A DNA stretch of 64,000 nt, from assembly GCF_002994635.1 (NCBI RefSeq), contig NZ_PVNL01000121.1:1-64000 (forward strand), in the 5' to 3' direction. The translations under genes and the position numbers were made by a program. Shown here piece after piece: positions 1-10,987 of this stretch. Within the stretch, counting starts at the first letter, position 1, and each line of letters starts with the position of its first letter. The notes below the pieces were generated by a model. It saw only the letters and a list, made by a program, of their open reading frames with translations. It was not told where the DNA came from and searched no databases. This stretch comes from Enhygromyxa salina (GTDB lineage Bacteria; Myxococcota_A; Polyangia; Nannocystales; Nannocystaceae).

Positions 1-1405
1 TCTCCCCCCCAAACGCCCCACCAATCTCCGCCCCAGAAGTCCCAATATTCACATTAGCAATCCCACAATCACTCCCAGCCGCGCTCCAAAACCGCTCAAT
101 CGCCCGAGAGCTATCGCTAAACAACGCACTCGACAGCCCTTGCTCGACACCATTGTGCCACCCAATCGCCCGCTCCAGCTCACCATCAGGAAAGCTACGC
201 AGATACAGGATCGGCGCAAACGTCTCAGTCTGCATCGGCGCGAAGTCCTCATCGAGACCCAGCGAGTCAGGCACCCGAATCAGCGTAGGAAGCACATAGT
301 GCCCACCACCATGGGTCGCGCTCCCCCCCGCGAGCACGGTCGCCCCGAGCCGCTTGGCGTGAGCAACCATCGCCGAGAACCGACCGACCGCCGCCCCGTC
401 GATCAGCGGACCCACCAAATTATCAGCGTCGCGCGGGTCCCCAATCCGCTCGCCCAGCTGCGTATACGCAGCGACCAACTTCGCCGTCAGCTCCCCCGCG
501 ATCGAGCGCTCGACGAACAGCCGCCGGGTCGTCGTGCAGCGCTGGCCAGCCGTGCCGGCCGCCCCAAACGCGATCGCCCGCACAGCCAGCTCCAAGTCCG
601 CGCTACGATCAACGATCACCGCGTTGTTCCCCCCAAGCTCCAGCAGCGAGCGACCGAGACGCGCAGCCACCCGCGGGGCCACGGCCCGGCCCATCGCGCA
701 CGACCCCGTCGCGCTGACCAGCGGCAGCCGAACATCATCGACCAGCGCCCGCGCGACAGGATCGTCGGGCCCGATCACCAGCTGCATCGCGTCGCCATGG
801 CCCGCGCTCTCGAGCACCGGTTGCAGGAGCCCATGGACCGCGATCGCCGACAGCGGCGCGTGCAAGCTGGGCTTCCAGATGACCGGATCGCCGCAGACCA
901 GCGCGATCGCAGCGTTCCACGACCACACGGCCACGGGGAAGTTGAACGCGGAGATGCACAGCACCGGCCCGAGCGGCAGCCATTGCTCGAACATGCGGTG
1001 CTCGGGCCGCTCCGAGGGCAAGGTCTTGCCGCCGATCATGCGTGACAGCCCCACGGCGTAGTCACAGATGTCGATCATCTCCTGGACCTCGCCGCGGGCC
1101 TCCTCGATGCCCTTGCCGACCTCGGCGCAGACCAGCTGGGCGAGCGCTTGCTTGTGCTCGCGCAGGCGCTCGCCCATGGCCCTGACGATCGCCCCCCGAA
1201 CCGGCGCCGGGACCTCGCGCAGCGACGCGAAGCTGCGCGCGGCCGCGTCGACCTTGACCAGCGCGCGCGGCTTGTCGTCCTGCGCGAGGTGGCCGACGAC
1301 CACGCCGCGCGAGGGATCTTCACAGGCGAGCGTGGTCGAGCTCGGGGTGACGAAGGGCAGCGAGAGCTCGAGCTTGGAGAACAGCGCGTGAAGTTCCGAA
1401 GACAT
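1..1405 (-). CDS. ALDH7-family aldehyde dehydrogenase (3' end off the window)
   Basis: NAD(P)-dependent oxidation of an aldehyde to an acid; the ALDH7 family includes alpha-aminoadipate semialdehyde / piperideine-6-carboxylate dehydrogenases of lysine breakdown. About 468 codons are visible and the frame runs off the left edge; family members are about 500-510 residues, so roughly 40 residues are missing. ALDH7 hallmarks are clear: ELGGNNAVIV with the general-base Glu, the catalytic-Cys block GTAGQRCTTTRRLF, and the C-terminal NVNIGTSGAEIGGAFGGE. The ATG at 1405 gives the N-terminus MSSELHALFSKL. The gene lies 17 nt downstream of the Ser/Thr kinase stop on the same strand, so the two may be cotranscribed. 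The class is secure; the physiological substrate is inferred. Confidence 0.93.
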   Translation of the reverse strand, partial: MSSELHALFSKLELSLPFVTPSSTTLACEDPSRGVVVGHLAQDDKPRALVKVDAAARSFASLREVPAPVRGAIVRAMGERLREHKQALAQLVCAEVGKGIEEARGEVQEMIDICDYAVGLSRMIGGKTLPSERPEHRMFEQWLPLGPVLCISAFNFPVAVWSWNAAIALVCGDPVIWKPSLHAPLSAIAVHGLLQPVLESAGHGDAMQLVIGPDDPVARALVDDVRLPLVSATGSCAMGRAVAPRVAARLGRSLLELGGNNAVIVDRSADLELAVRAIAFGAAGTAGQRCTTTRRLFVERSIAGELTAKLVAAYTQLGERIGDPRDADNLVGPLIDGAAVGRFSAMVAHAKRLGATVLAGGSATHGGGHYVLPTLIRVPDSLGLDEDFAPMQTETFAPILYLRSFPDGELERAIGWHNGVEQGLSSALFSDSSRAIERFWSAAGSDCGIANVNIGTSGAEIGGAFGGE

Positions 1406-1423
1406 GGTCGTAGCGGGCAGCGG

Positions 1424-3013
1424 TCAGCTGGTCAGCGCCCAGATGATGCCGATGATCGCCGCGGCGACCAAGGTCAGCGAGCCGACCACCGCGAGCACGA
1501 GCCCGATCCGAGCCCCGCCTGATGTCTGCGATGACACCGCGGCGCTCCCAGACGCAGACCCAGACGCAGACGCAGACCCAGACGCAGACGCAGCGCTCGC
1601 GCTCGCGCTCGGCTGCGTGTGACTCGACGAGCTCGACGGCGCGGTGTCAGCCGGGCTCATCGCCCCATAGCTGTCCGTCGTGCGCAGGCTGGCCGAGGCG
1701 CTGGCATCCGCTGGCTTGAGCTTGTGCGGCGGCGAGGACCCGGACATGCTCGCGCTGGCGTCCGGCGGGATCTCGATGATCGCCGCTTGCATGTCCCACA
1801 TCGAGTCGAAGCGCGCGTCCTTGTCCTTGGCGATCGCCCGAAACACGAGGGCCTCGACCTCGGGCGGGATCGACTGACCCGGCACGACCTCGGCGAAGCG
1901 CGGCGGCAGCTCGTCGAGCTGAGCCCGCAGCGCGGCGGCGCCAGACTTGTCGGGGAACGGTCGCTGGGCGCTGAGCAAGTAGTAGAGCAGGCAGCCGAGC
2001 CCGTAGACGTCGGTGCGGGCGTCGACATCCTCGCCGAGCACCTGCTCGGGGCTCATGTACGCGGGGGTCCCCTGCACGAAGCCGTTCTGGGTCAGCTTGG
2101 GCGCGTGGGCGCCGAGCAGCTTGGCGATGCCAAAGTCGATCAGCTTGGTCGACGATCCACGCTGCGGTGGATTGTCGAGCACGATCACGTTGCTGGGTTT
2201 GAGGTCGCGGTGGACCACGCCGACGGCGTGCGCGTGGGCGAGCGCGTCGGCGACCTCGAGCGCGATGTTGCGGACCAGCGCCCACGACAGCGGGCCGGTC
2301 GCGCGCACGCGCTTGGACAGGGTCTGACCCTCGAGCAGATCCATGACGAAGTAGGGCACGCCCTGGCTGGTCTCGCCAAAGTCGAGGACATCGACGACCC
2401 CGCTGTGGCGCACGCTCGCGATCGCCTGGGCCTCGAGCTTGAAGCGCGGACCGCCTTCTTCGTTGGTCAGGAACTTGATGGCGACCTCGCGGCCGAGCTG
2501 CACGTGGCGCGCTTGCCAGACCTCGCCCATGCCACCCGCGCCGATCTGGCGGCTCAGCTGGTAGCGGTGATCGAGCAGCTCGGCCCGCGGCGCCTGCCGA
2601 CGCACGGCCTTGTGCTTGATCGTGGGATCTTCGTCGTCGAGGGTGAGCTCGTCGGGCGCGGTGCGGCTGGTGGGGTGGAGATCGCCGATCCCGAGCCGCG
2701 CGATCGTGGGGTCATCGTCGTCGACCTCTCGCTGCGACCGACGCTGTTGGGCCGGGAGCGCGACCGTGGGCAGATCGTCAGCGCGGGTGATGACGGTCTC
2801 CCCGGTACGCGTGGGCGCGACGACGGGAGTGCGCGCGGGCGCGACGGGAGTGCGCGCGGGCGCGACGGGAGTGCGCGCGGGCGCGACGGGGCTGAGTGAG
2901 GGCGCGGCGGGGTGATGCGCGTCGCTCTCGGCCGCGTCGCTGGTGGCTCGTTCGCCGTCGCTCGTGGTCGGATACCAGGTCACCTGAGGCTCGTCTCCCC
3001 GGCAGTGGACCAT
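1424..3013 (-). CDS. Serine/threonine protein kinase (Pkn2/PknB type) with C-terminal membrane anchor
   Basis: 529-residue Hanks-type kinase. The Pro/Ala-rich N-terminal tail contains a tandem VAPARTP repeat. The kinase domain spans roughly residues 165-415, with a glycine loop GAGGMGEVW, VAIKF with the ATP-binding lysine, HRDLKPSN catalytic loop, DFGIAK and a GTPAYMSPEQ activation segment, so it should be active. A Ser/Ala/Gly-rich linker follows, then one membrane helix (GLVLAVVGSLTLVAAAIIGI) at the extreme C-terminus, so the catalytic domain faces the cytoplasm. The frame stays open far upstream, but that upstream sequence looks non-coding; the ATG at 3013 (MVHCRGDEP) is the sensible start. 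It precedes the aldehyde dehydrogenase gene and is divergent from the DUF421 gene. Substrates are unknown. Confidence 0.92.
   Translation of the reverse strand: MVHCRGDEPQVTWYPTTSDGERATSDAAESDAHHPAAPSLSPVAPARTPVAPARTPVAPARTPVVAPTRTGETVITRADDLPTVALPAQQRRSQREVDDDDPTIARLGIGDLHPTSRTAPDELTLDDEDPTIKHKAVRRQAPRAELLDHRYQLSRQIGAGGMGEVWQARHVQLGREVAIKFLTNEEGGPRFKLEAQAIASVRHSGVVDVLDFGETSQGVPYFVMDLLEGQTLSKRVRATGPLSWALVRNIALEVADALAHAHAVGVVHRDLKPSNVIVLDNPPQRGSSTKLIDFGIAKLLGAHAPKLTQNGFVQGTPAYMSPEQVLGEDVDARTDVYGLGCLLYYLLSAQRPFPDKSGAAALRAQLDELPPRFAEVVPGQSIPPEVEALVFRAIAKDKDARFDSMWDMQAAIIEIPPDASASMSGSSPPHKLKPADASASASLRTTDSYGAMSPADTAPSSSSSHTQPSASASAASASGSASASGSASGSAAVSSQTSGGARIGLVLAVVGSLTLVAAAIIGIIWALTS
2824..2886. 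repeat. 21-bp tandem repeat, three copies, inside the kinase gene
   Basis: Three near-perfect 21-bp units (gggagtgcgcgcgggcgcga plus c) encode the heptad P-V-A-P-A-R-T in the kinase N-terminal tail. A unit length divisible by three keeps the frame, so copy number can change without breaking the gene. Confidence 0.8.
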
Positions 3014-3232
3014 GAAACCGCGACGCTGTGTGAGCCGAATGCACGCGATCGCTCGAGAATTTGCCGAGATCGGCTGGGGTCGCTCGACCCAGCCAACGCC
3101 AAGCGGCTGGCTCGGGGGAGGGGTCGCGAGCACGCAGCAAGACGAGCACGCTGGCGCCCCGCCCCGCGAAATCAATGCGAGGGGGTCTACATTGCTGCCG
3201 CAGTTGTCGACGCTAGAGTCTGGCGGGCCGCG

Positions 3233-3787
3233 ATGAACTCGATCCTGTTCGATGGCTGGGACACGCTGGCGCGCACGGTCACGCTCGGCGTGCTTGGCTA
3301 CGCCAGCCTCGTCGTGATCCTGCGCGTCGCAGGCAAGCGGACCCTGGCGAAGATGAACGCCTTCGATCTGGTCGTCACGATCGCGCTGGGCTCGACGCTG
3401 GCGACGCTGCTGCTCAGCAAGGACACGCCGCTGGCTCAGGGGGTGGTGGGGCTGCTCGTGCTGATCGGCCTGCAGTTCGTGATCTCGTGGGCCAGCGTTC
3501 GCGTGCGCTGGGTCCGGCGGATCGTCAGCAGTGAGCCAACCTTGCTGCTGTATCGCGGCGGCTACCTGCCGGGGATGTTGCGCCGGTCTCGAGTCACCAC
3601 CGAAGAGGTGCGCGCGGCGGTCCGCTCGGCCGGGCACGCGGCGATCGAGCAGGTCCACGCCGTGGTGCTGGAGACGGATGGCTCGTTTAGCGTGATCGCG
3701 CAGGACGACGCGATCGAGGCCTCGAGCTTGGCCGGCGTCCGCATGCCAGACGCGGAAGCCGATGCAGACGATGACGCGAGGGGCTGA
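3233..3787 (+). CDS. DUF421 (YetF-like) membrane protein
   Basis: 184-residue protein matching the DUF421/YetF family: three N-terminal membrane helices (about residues 12-90), then a small cytoplasmic alpha/beta domain. Family features are the block GKRTLAKMNAFDLVVTIALG after the first helix, the SEPTLLLYRGGYLPGMLRR strand entering the soluble domain, and a C-terminal segment near AVVLETDGSFSVI. The molecular role of the family is not settled. The ATG at 3233 is chosen because it begins just before the first hydrophobic segment; the frame is open upstream but that sequence does not look coding. The C-terminal tail is Asp/Ala-rich. Divergent from the upstream kinase gene, with a 219-nt shared intergenic region; convergent with the next gene. 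Confidence 0.88.
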   Translation: MNSILFDGWDTLARTVTLGVLGYASLVVILRVAGKRTLAKMNAFDLVVTIALGSTLATLLLSKDTPLAQGVVGLLVLIGLQFVISWASVRVRWVRRIVSSEPTLLLYRGGYLPGMLRRSRVTTEEVRAAVRSAGHAAIEQVHAVVLETDGSFSVIAQDDAIEASSLAGVRMPDAEADADDDARG

Positions 3788-3796
3788 CCCGCCGAC

Positions 3797-4081
3797 TCAG
3801 CGCGGGTCTTCGGTGCAGATCACCCGCTGATGCATCCGCGAGCAGAACCATTTTTGGGGCGGGGCCTCGCCGTTGCCCGACGACGCGAAGCAAGTGGCCG
3901 TCCACGAGCTCGGCCCCTCCAGCGGCTGATGGGCCTCGCTGATCTCGAGCTGCTCGCTGGGACACGCGGTTGGCTCGGCGCTGATCTGCGCGAGCCCGGC
4001 GGGCGTGCACGCGAGGCTCGAGAGCAGGACCAGCGTCGAGCAGACGAGCGCCAGATCGAATGACCGCAGGGCAGGGGACAC
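3797..4081 (-). CDS. Small Cys-rich putative lipoprotein
   Basis: 94 residues. The N-terminus is a typical lipoprotein signal: short hydrophobic core then LSSLAC with Cys at about position 25. The mature part holds several cysteines (ACPSEQ, TCFASS, WFCSRM, VICTED), compatible with disulfide bonds in the periplasm or at the surface. No family recognised. It lies 9 nt downstream of the RecA-like gene on the same strand, probably cotranscribed, and is convergent with the DUF421 gene. Confidence 0.6.
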   Translation of the reverse strand: MSPALRSFDLALVCSTLVLLSSLACTPAGLAQISAEPTACPSEQLEISEAHQPLEGPSSWTATCFASSGNGEAPPQKWFCSRMHQRVICTEDPR

Positions 4082-4090
4082 GCGGCGAGT

Positions 4091-4771
4091 CTACAGCAAG
4101 CCCCACGGTCCACGGACCAGCAATGGCGCCGGCTCGAGCGGGCCGCCCGACTTGTTCTTGAGCACCTCGTGTCGGATCACGAAGCGACCCGTGCGCCGGG
4201 TGAAGCCGGGGGGATCATCGTCGACCTGCGCTCGCTCCACGCGCGAGGCCACGCGCATGCTGATCAGCGGACCGAGCGACGCGAGCTGCTCGCGGGTGTC
4301 CCGGCGCAAGATCAGCACCCGCGCCTCGTGTTGGCGGGCGAGGCCGAGCAGTCGTCCCTGCCACGCCGTGGAGCCCTCGGGCTCGGCGCGACAAAAGTCC
4401 AGGATCACCAGACCGAACCCACCGGAGCGAAGCAGCAGCTCCGCCGCGCGGCACTGACCTGTTGGGCCGGATATTTTTTCGGACCCGCTCGGTGGTACGT
4501 GGACGACGAGCAGCGCCTCGACGTCGACCCCGGCGGCGCTCAGATCGGGGGGGTAGAGCTCGCCCTGCGCCAGCTGGATCCACGCGGCGGTCTCACCCTC
4601 GCGCTGGGCGTGGACGAGGATCGCCGCCGCGGTGCTCGACTGAGCTTGGCCACACAGCTCGACGATGCGACCCGGCGCGGCGAGCTCGGCGAGCGGGCGC
4701 GCGTCGCTGGGTGCCTCGGGCGAAGCGGGAGAGCTGAAGCCGGGGAGAGAGATGAGCTTGGCTGCGGTCAC
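4091..4771 (-). CDS. RecA-like (ImuA-type) protein without a P-loop
   Basis: 226 residues with the layout of the RecA core: GRIVELCG at about residue 34 corresponds to RecA GRIVEIYG, the segment ending GVDVEALLVV corresponds to GVDLDNLLV, FGLVILDF is a Walker-B-like strand, and VIRHEVLKNK matches the RecA L2-end VKVVKNK. The Walker A lysine is absent: where RecA has GPESSGKTT this has GQAQSSTAA, so ATP hydrolysis is unlikely. Such degenerate RecA relatives (ImuA/SulA-like) are often encoded with imuB and dnaE2 mutagenesis genes, but none is next to this one. Start is GTG at 4771 with an AGGAG-like site in gagactcctc just upstream. Family assignment is good; the role is inferred. Confidence 0.7.
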   Translation of the reverse strand: MTAAKLISLPGFSSPASPEAPSDARPLAELAAPGRIVELCGQAQSSTAAAILVHAQREGETAAWIQLAQGELYPPDLSAAGVDVEALLVVHVPPSGSEKISGPTGQCRAAELLLRSGGFGLVILDFCRAEPEGSTAWQGRLLGLARQHEARVLILRRDTREQLASLGPLISMRVASRVERAQVDDDPPGFTRRTGRFVIRHEVLKNKSGGPLEPAPLLVRGPWGLL

Positions 4772-4936
4772 GAGGAGTCTCCGTGGGCTGAATGGTAGTT
4801 CAGTATCGGTGGGGGCGATGGATCCACGCCAGATCAGGCCAATTCGAGCACGAACGATGATTTAACCCGACCCCGAGCGTGCGGTGGGGTGGCTTCAAAC
4901 TCGGACTTGTCAGCGCCGGGTTCGCCAGTGGACGGT

Positions 4937-6688
4937 ATGCGCATGGCCGAGCTCCCGCCCCTGTCGCCGCTCCCCGATCTTCCACCCGACGCCGCGATCG
5001 CGCAGGCGACCGAGCTCGCCCACATCAACGTGATCGGTGAGCAGCTGGGGTTCGACGCGGACGACCTCGAGCCCTACGGACGCCACAAGGCCAAGGTCTC
5101 GCTCGACGTGCTCGAGCGTCGCCGCGCGCAGCGACCCCAGGGCAAGCTGGTGCTGGTCACGGCGATGACCGCCACCCGGTTTGGCGACGGCAAGACGGTG
5201 ACCTCGATCAGCCTCGCGCAGGGGTTTGGCAAGCTCGGCGTCTCGCACTGCCTGGCGCTGCGCGAGCCCTCGCTGGGTCCGACCTTTGGGATCAAGGGCG
5301 GCGCCGCGGGGGGCGGGCGCTCGCAGGTGTTGCCGATGGAGGACATCAACATGCACTTCACCGGTGACCTCCACGCGGTGACCTCGGCCAACAACTTGCT
5401 CGCGGCGGTGGTCGACAACCACGTGCATCACCAGGAGCGGGCGATCAAGCGGGGCAAGGCCGAGGCCAAGCCGGGCGATCTCGATCCCGCTCGGATCGCG
5501 TGGCGGCGGGTCCTGGACGTGTGTGATCGCCAGCTGCGTCACTGCGAGATCGGCCTGGGCAAGAAGTCCGACGGGTTCCCGCACGCGAGCGGCTTCGACA
5601 TCACCGCCGCGTCCGAGGTCATGGCCGTGCTCGCGCTGGCCAAGGATCGCGCCGACCTCGAAGCCCGACTCGAGCGGATGGTCGTGGGCTGGACCCGCGA
5701 CGGTCGCCCGGTCCGCGCGGGTGAGCTCGACTGCATCGGCGCCCTCGAGGTCCTGCTCTACGACGCGCTCGCGCCCAACTTGGTCCAGACGATCGAGCGG
5801 ACCCCGGCGCTGATCCACTGTGGACCCTTCGCCAACATCGCGCATGGCTGCAACAGCGTCGTCGCGACCGAGCTGGCCCTGCACAGCGCGGACTGGGTCG
5901 TGACCGAGGCTGGGTTCGCGGCTGATCTCGGCGCCGAGAAATTCCTCGATATCAAGTGTCGTCAGCTCGGCACGTTCCCGGCCGCCGCGGTGCTGGTCGT
6001 CACCTGTCGCGCGCTCAAGCTGCACGGGGGCGTCGCGCTCAACCAGCTCGGCGCGCAGGACATCGAGGCGCTGACGCAGGGGTTCGCCAACGTGCGCACG
6101 CACCTGTCCAACCTCCGCGATGTCTATGGGGTCCCCGTGGTCGTCGCTATCAATCGGTTCGGGTTCGATACCAACGACGAGCTGCAGGCGCTCGTCGATC
6201 TGATCGAGGCGGAGGGCGCCCGCTGGGCCATCTCCGACGGCTTTGGTCGCGGCGGCGAGGGGGCGACGGCGCTGGCCGAGGCGGTCATGGCCGCGGGCGC
6301 CGAGGGCAACCGCCCGCTCAACCCCTGCTACGAGCTCGGGGTGCCGCTGCGCGACAAGGTCGAGACCCTCGCGCGGACGATCTATCGGGCCGACGGGGTC
6401 GACTGGAGCGAAGAGGCCGAGGCCGATCTCGCGCAGATCGTCGCGTGCGGCGGCGACGAGCTGCCGATCTGCGTGGCCAAGACCCAGCACTCGCTGTCGG
6501 ACAACCCCGAGCTGCGCGGCGCCCCGACCGGGTGGCGGCTGCGGGTCGCCGGGCTCAAGCTCAGCGCCGGGGCCGGGTTCGTGGTCGTGCGCACCGGTGA
6601 TCTGATGCTGATGCCGGGCATGCCCAAGAAGTCGGCCGCGCAGAGCATCGGGCTCGACGCGGCGGGCAACATCGTGGGGCTATCCTGA
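4937..6688 (+). CDS. fhs: Formate--tetrahydrofolate ligase
   Basis: Makes 10-formyl-tetrahydrofolate from formate, THF and ATP, feeding purine and formyl-Met synthesis. 583 residues from this start; family length is about 555-560. Diagnostic segments are visible in order: VTAMTATRFGDGKTVTSISL (family P-loop, TPxGEGKTT in most members, here TATRFGDGKT), REPSLGPTFGIKGGAAGGG, the NLLAAVVDNHVHH block, and LMPGMPKKSAAQSIGLD near the C-terminus. ATG 4937 is preferred; a GTG at 4889 and an ATG at 4943 are in frame. It is divergent from the RecA-like gene across 165 nt. Together with gcvT/gcvH at 57-59 kb it points to active one-carbon metabolism. Confidence 0.96.
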   Translation: MRMAELPPLSPLPDLPPDAAIAQATELAHINVIGEQLGFDADDLEPYGRHKAKVSLDVLERRRAQRPQGKLVLVTAMTATRFGDGKTVTSISLAQGFGKLGVSHCLALREPSLGPTFGIKGGAAGGGRSQVLPMEDINMHFTGDLHAVTSANNLLAAVVDNHVHHQERAIKRGKAEAKPGDLDPARIAWRRVLDVCDRQLRHCEIGLGKKSDGFPHASGFDITAASEVMAVLALAKDRADLEARLERMVVGWTRDGRPVRAGELDCIGALEVLLYDALAPNLVQTIERTPALIHCGPFANIAHGCNSVVATELALHSADWVVTEAGFAADLGAEKFLDIKCRQLGTFPAAAVLVVTCRALKLHGGVALNQLGAQDIEALTQGFANVRTHLSNLRDVYGVPVVVAINRFGFDTNDELQALVDLIEAEGARWAISDGFGRGGEGATALAEAVMAAGAEGNRPLNPCYELGVPLRDKVETLARTIYRADGVDWSEEAEADLAQIVACGGDELPICVAKTQHSLSDNPELRGAPTGWRLRVAGLKLSAGAGFVVVRTGDLMLMPGMPKKSAAQSIGLDAAGNIVGLS

Positions 6689-6702
6689 GGCCCTGAGGGC
6701 CT
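6688..6702 (+). terminator. Possible weak hairpin at the fhs stop codon
   Basis: A perfect 6-bp stem with 3-nt loop (AGGCCC-TGA-GGGCCT) starts on the last base of the fhs stop codon. No T-run follows, so function as an intrinsic terminator is uncertain. Confidence 0.3.
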
Positions 6703-6749
6703 GATGGTTGTGCCCCATCGAGGACGGGGTACGGAGTATCGTGTGAGGC

Positions 6750-7961
6750 ATGCGCAAGCTTGCTCTCACCTTCGTTGGATTGACGGCGTTCACCTTTGGC
6801 CTCACGCTCGAGGGCTGCAAGCAGGAGTGCGTGGTGGGTGCGGAGGGCTGCGAGTGCACGGGCGGCGGCGCCTGTGATCCCGGGCTCACCTGCCTGAGCA
6901 TGATCTGCGTCAACGCGGGGCCCAACCCGGACGAGCAGAGTGACAACACCAGCGGCAACACCAACCCGGGAGACGGCGACTCGGGCGACGGTGACACGGG
7001 CGACGGCGACTCGGGTGACGGGGACCCGGGCGACGGAGACGGCGACTCGGGCGACGGCGATCCGGGTGATGGGGACGGCGACTCGGGCGACGGCGACGGG
7101 GACGGCGACGGCGGTCCCAAGCTCGACGTGTTGCCCCCGGACGAAGGCAACGACGGGATGCCGTGCGAGCTCGGCTGTCAGAAGATCGACATGCTGTTCG
7201 CGCTCGACGGCTCGGCGTCGATGATCCAGGAGATCAACGCGCTCAAGTCCGGGCAGGCGTTCCTGAGCATCGTCGACACGCTCGAGGGGCTCAACTGCGG
7301 GGGGATCGACTATCGGATTGGCGTGACGGCCGACAACGACAACGGCTGGCTCGTGCCCAATGGCTGGGCCGACCCCAACCCGTGGTTCGACAGCCTCGAG
7401 TACGCGCCGAACGAGATCTCGGTCCACTTCGAGGCCGCGGCGACCAAGGCTGGCAACAGCGGCGGCGCGCCGCTGGGGTGCGAGCATGTGTTGAGCTCGG
7501 CGGTCAACCTGCTCGACGGCGACAGCAGCGGGTTCGTCCGCGACGACGCGCTGCTGGTCGTCGTGCTGCTCAGCGACGTCGACGACTACGGCTGGTACGA
7601 CCAGCAGGGCGGCAACCTGTGCGGGATCGGCTGCAACGTTGGCGGTCAGGCGGTCGCGACCTTGCAGAGCACCCTGGTCGCGCTCAAGGGCGGCGACCCG
7701 GCCGGGGTCTCGGCGATCGTGATCGCGGGTGATCCCATGATGAACGCGGGCGACAACTTCTGCGGTCAGCCGCGCAGCTGCGGCGCGCCGGTCGAGGCCT
7801 ATCACGCCGAGCGGCTGTTCGAGTTTGCGATGCTGCAGGAGGGCATGAACGGCTACGCGGCGGATGTCTGCGATGGCCCCGCCGCGGTGCCCGAAGCGGT
7901 CGAGGCCGCGCTCGTCGACAACATTGATCTGGCCTGTCAGGAGTATCAGCCCGAGGGCTGA
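6750..7961 (+). CDS. vWA-domain lipoprotein with Gly-Asp repeat spacer
   Basis: 403-residue predicted secreted lipoprotein. Signal peptide with lipobox TLEGC at about residue 23, a Cys-rich EGF-like knot (residues 27-55), then a spacer of repeated GDGD / SGDGDPGDGD units (about residues 72-122), then the motif GGPKLDVLP. A von Willebrand A-type domain follows (about 145-400) with the MIDAS motif DGSAS at residue 151 and LLSDVDD as a further metal-site strand. vWA domains usually bind ligands through a divalent metal. The spacer would hold the domain away from the outer membrane. ATG 6750 is the only reasonable start. Similar architecture recurs in the next two lipoproteins. Ligand unknown. 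Confidence 0.85.
   Translation: MRKLALTFVGLTAFTFGLTLEGCKQECVVGAEGCECTGGGACDPGLTCLSMICVNAGPNPDEQSDNTSGNTNPGDGDSGDGDTGDGDSGDGDPGDGDGDSGDGDPGDGDGDSGDGDGDGDGGPKLDVLPPDEGNDGMPCELGCQKIDMLFALDGSASMIQEINALKSGQAFLSIVDTLEGLNCGGIDYRIGVTADNDNGWLVPNGWADPNPWFDSLEYAPNEISVHFEAAATKAGNSGGAPLGCEHVLSSAVNLLDGDSSGFVRDDALLVVVLLSDVDDYGWYDQQGGNLCGIGCNVGGQAVATLQSTLVALKGGDPAGVSAIVIAGDPMMNAGDNFCGQPRSCGAPVEAYHAERLFEFAMLQEGMNGYAADVCDGPAAVPEAVEAALVDNIDLACQEYQPEG
6962..7113 (+). repeat. Gly-Asp minisatellite in the vWA lipoprotein
   Basis: Degenerate 6- and 9-nt units of the type ggcgac / gggcgacgg run for about 150 bp and encode the SGDGD/PGDGD spacer. Confidence 0.7.
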
Positions 7962-7984
7962 GCGTGGGCGCCTGGCCTGCTAGG

Positions 7985-8848
7985 CTAGGTCGCCGCAGCC
8001 GCCTTGCGCTTGCGGGCCTTGGACGAGTCGTCTTCCGACGCGTCACCAGCTTCGCGAGCGAGCTGCTCAGCGAGCTCGGCGCGGGCCTTGAGCGCGCGCT
8101 TGTTGGCCCGCGCGGTCGCCTTGGTGACCTGCTCTTTGATCGGCTCGGCGAGCTCGTCGAGGCGGGTGCGGAGCTTGCCCAGCTCGGCCTCGAGCTTGCG
8201 GACCTGGATGTCGGGCAGACCCTCGATCTCGGTCAGTAGCTCGGCGAGCTTGCGGGCGATCCCGTTGGCCTTCTTGATGCGCTCGAGCTCCTCGGCGCCC
8301 TTGGGCTTGGGGAAGAAGTGCGGGTCGAAGCGCTTGCGCAGCTCGCCGAGCGGCTGACCCTCGTTGAACACGGCGTCCTCGAACTCCTGGCGCAGCTCGG
8401 GCCCGGGCAGCTGGGGCACGCGCGCGCGCCGACGCGGCTGCTCGGGGTCTTCGTTGGCGGCCTCTTCGGAGCTGTCACTGACGGCCTCGAGCTCCCCGAC
8501 GGTGCGGTTGTAGTAGTCGAGCGCGTCGTACGAGGGGATCTTGGTCGCGACGCCGTCGTGCTCGAGGATCTTGGGTGCGTGGCGCTCGAGCGTGTTGTAG
8601 CTGACGGTCAGCTTGTCGACGGTCCCTCGCTTGAGCGTGAGCTCGTCCTGCGCGTAAGCGTAGAAGTCGGGGTAGCCCCACTTCTCGTGCAGATTGCGGG
8701 CGCGGACCTGAACGAGGATCTCGGCGAGGTCGACCCACGAACGGCGGAAGCCTTGGGCGCGGCGCACAGCTTCGATCCGCTTGGGATCGCCGCCGGTGCG
8801 CTCGAGCAGGGCGGCGAGGGCGTCTAGTTTGCGGCTGCTCTTGGGCAC
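7985..8848 (-). CDS. Charged coiled-coil protein of unknown function
   Basis: 287 residues from the GTG at 8848 (MPKSSRKLDALAALLERTGG). The frame is open further upstream but that part reads as shadow sequence. The N-terminal 100 residues look folded and alpha-helical (GFRRSWVDLAEILVQVRARN, then YAQDELTLKRGTVDKL), in the style of small helix-turn-helix proteins, but no family is recognised. The C-terminal half is predicted coiled coil, rich in Glu, Lys, Arg and Ala, ending in a Lys/Arg/Ala tail (KARKRKAAAAT) that could bind nucleic acid. No signal peptide, so cytoplasmic. Convergent with the vWA lipoprotein gene (23-nt gap). A DNA-associated role is only a guess. Confidence 0.65.
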   Translation of the reverse strand: MPKSSRKLDALAALLERTGGDPKRIEAVRRAQGFRRSWVDLAEILVQVRARNLHEKWGYPDFYAYAQDELTLKRGTVDKLTVSYNTLERHAPKILEHDGVATKIPSYDALDYYNRTVGELEAVSDSSEEAANEDPEQPRRRARVPQLPGPELRQEFEDAVFNEGQPLGELRKRFDPHFFPKPKGAEELERIKKANGIARKLAELLTEIEGLPDIQVRKLEAELGKLRTRLDELAEPIKEQVTKATARANKRALKARAELAEQLAREAGDASEDDSSKARKRKAAAAT

Positions 8849-8988
8849 GGGCCGGAGTTCTAGCGTATTTTCCGACCGCGGATCGAGCCCGCGCCAACCG
8901 GCCTGGGAGCGGCCCCAGATCCGGATAGCGGGCCGCCCCAAGCCCCGAGCGCGCGGGGCGGGAGCGGCCTCGGGACCCGGTCCGCCAG

Positions 8989-10896
<1,908 letters not shown>

Positions 10897-10987
10897 GTGA
10901 GCCAGTGGTTCGATGCGCGCCAGTCTACCAGGGAAGCCCGCGAACGGGTCGGTCTGGCGCCGGCGCGAGTGCTATGTTGCAGCCACC

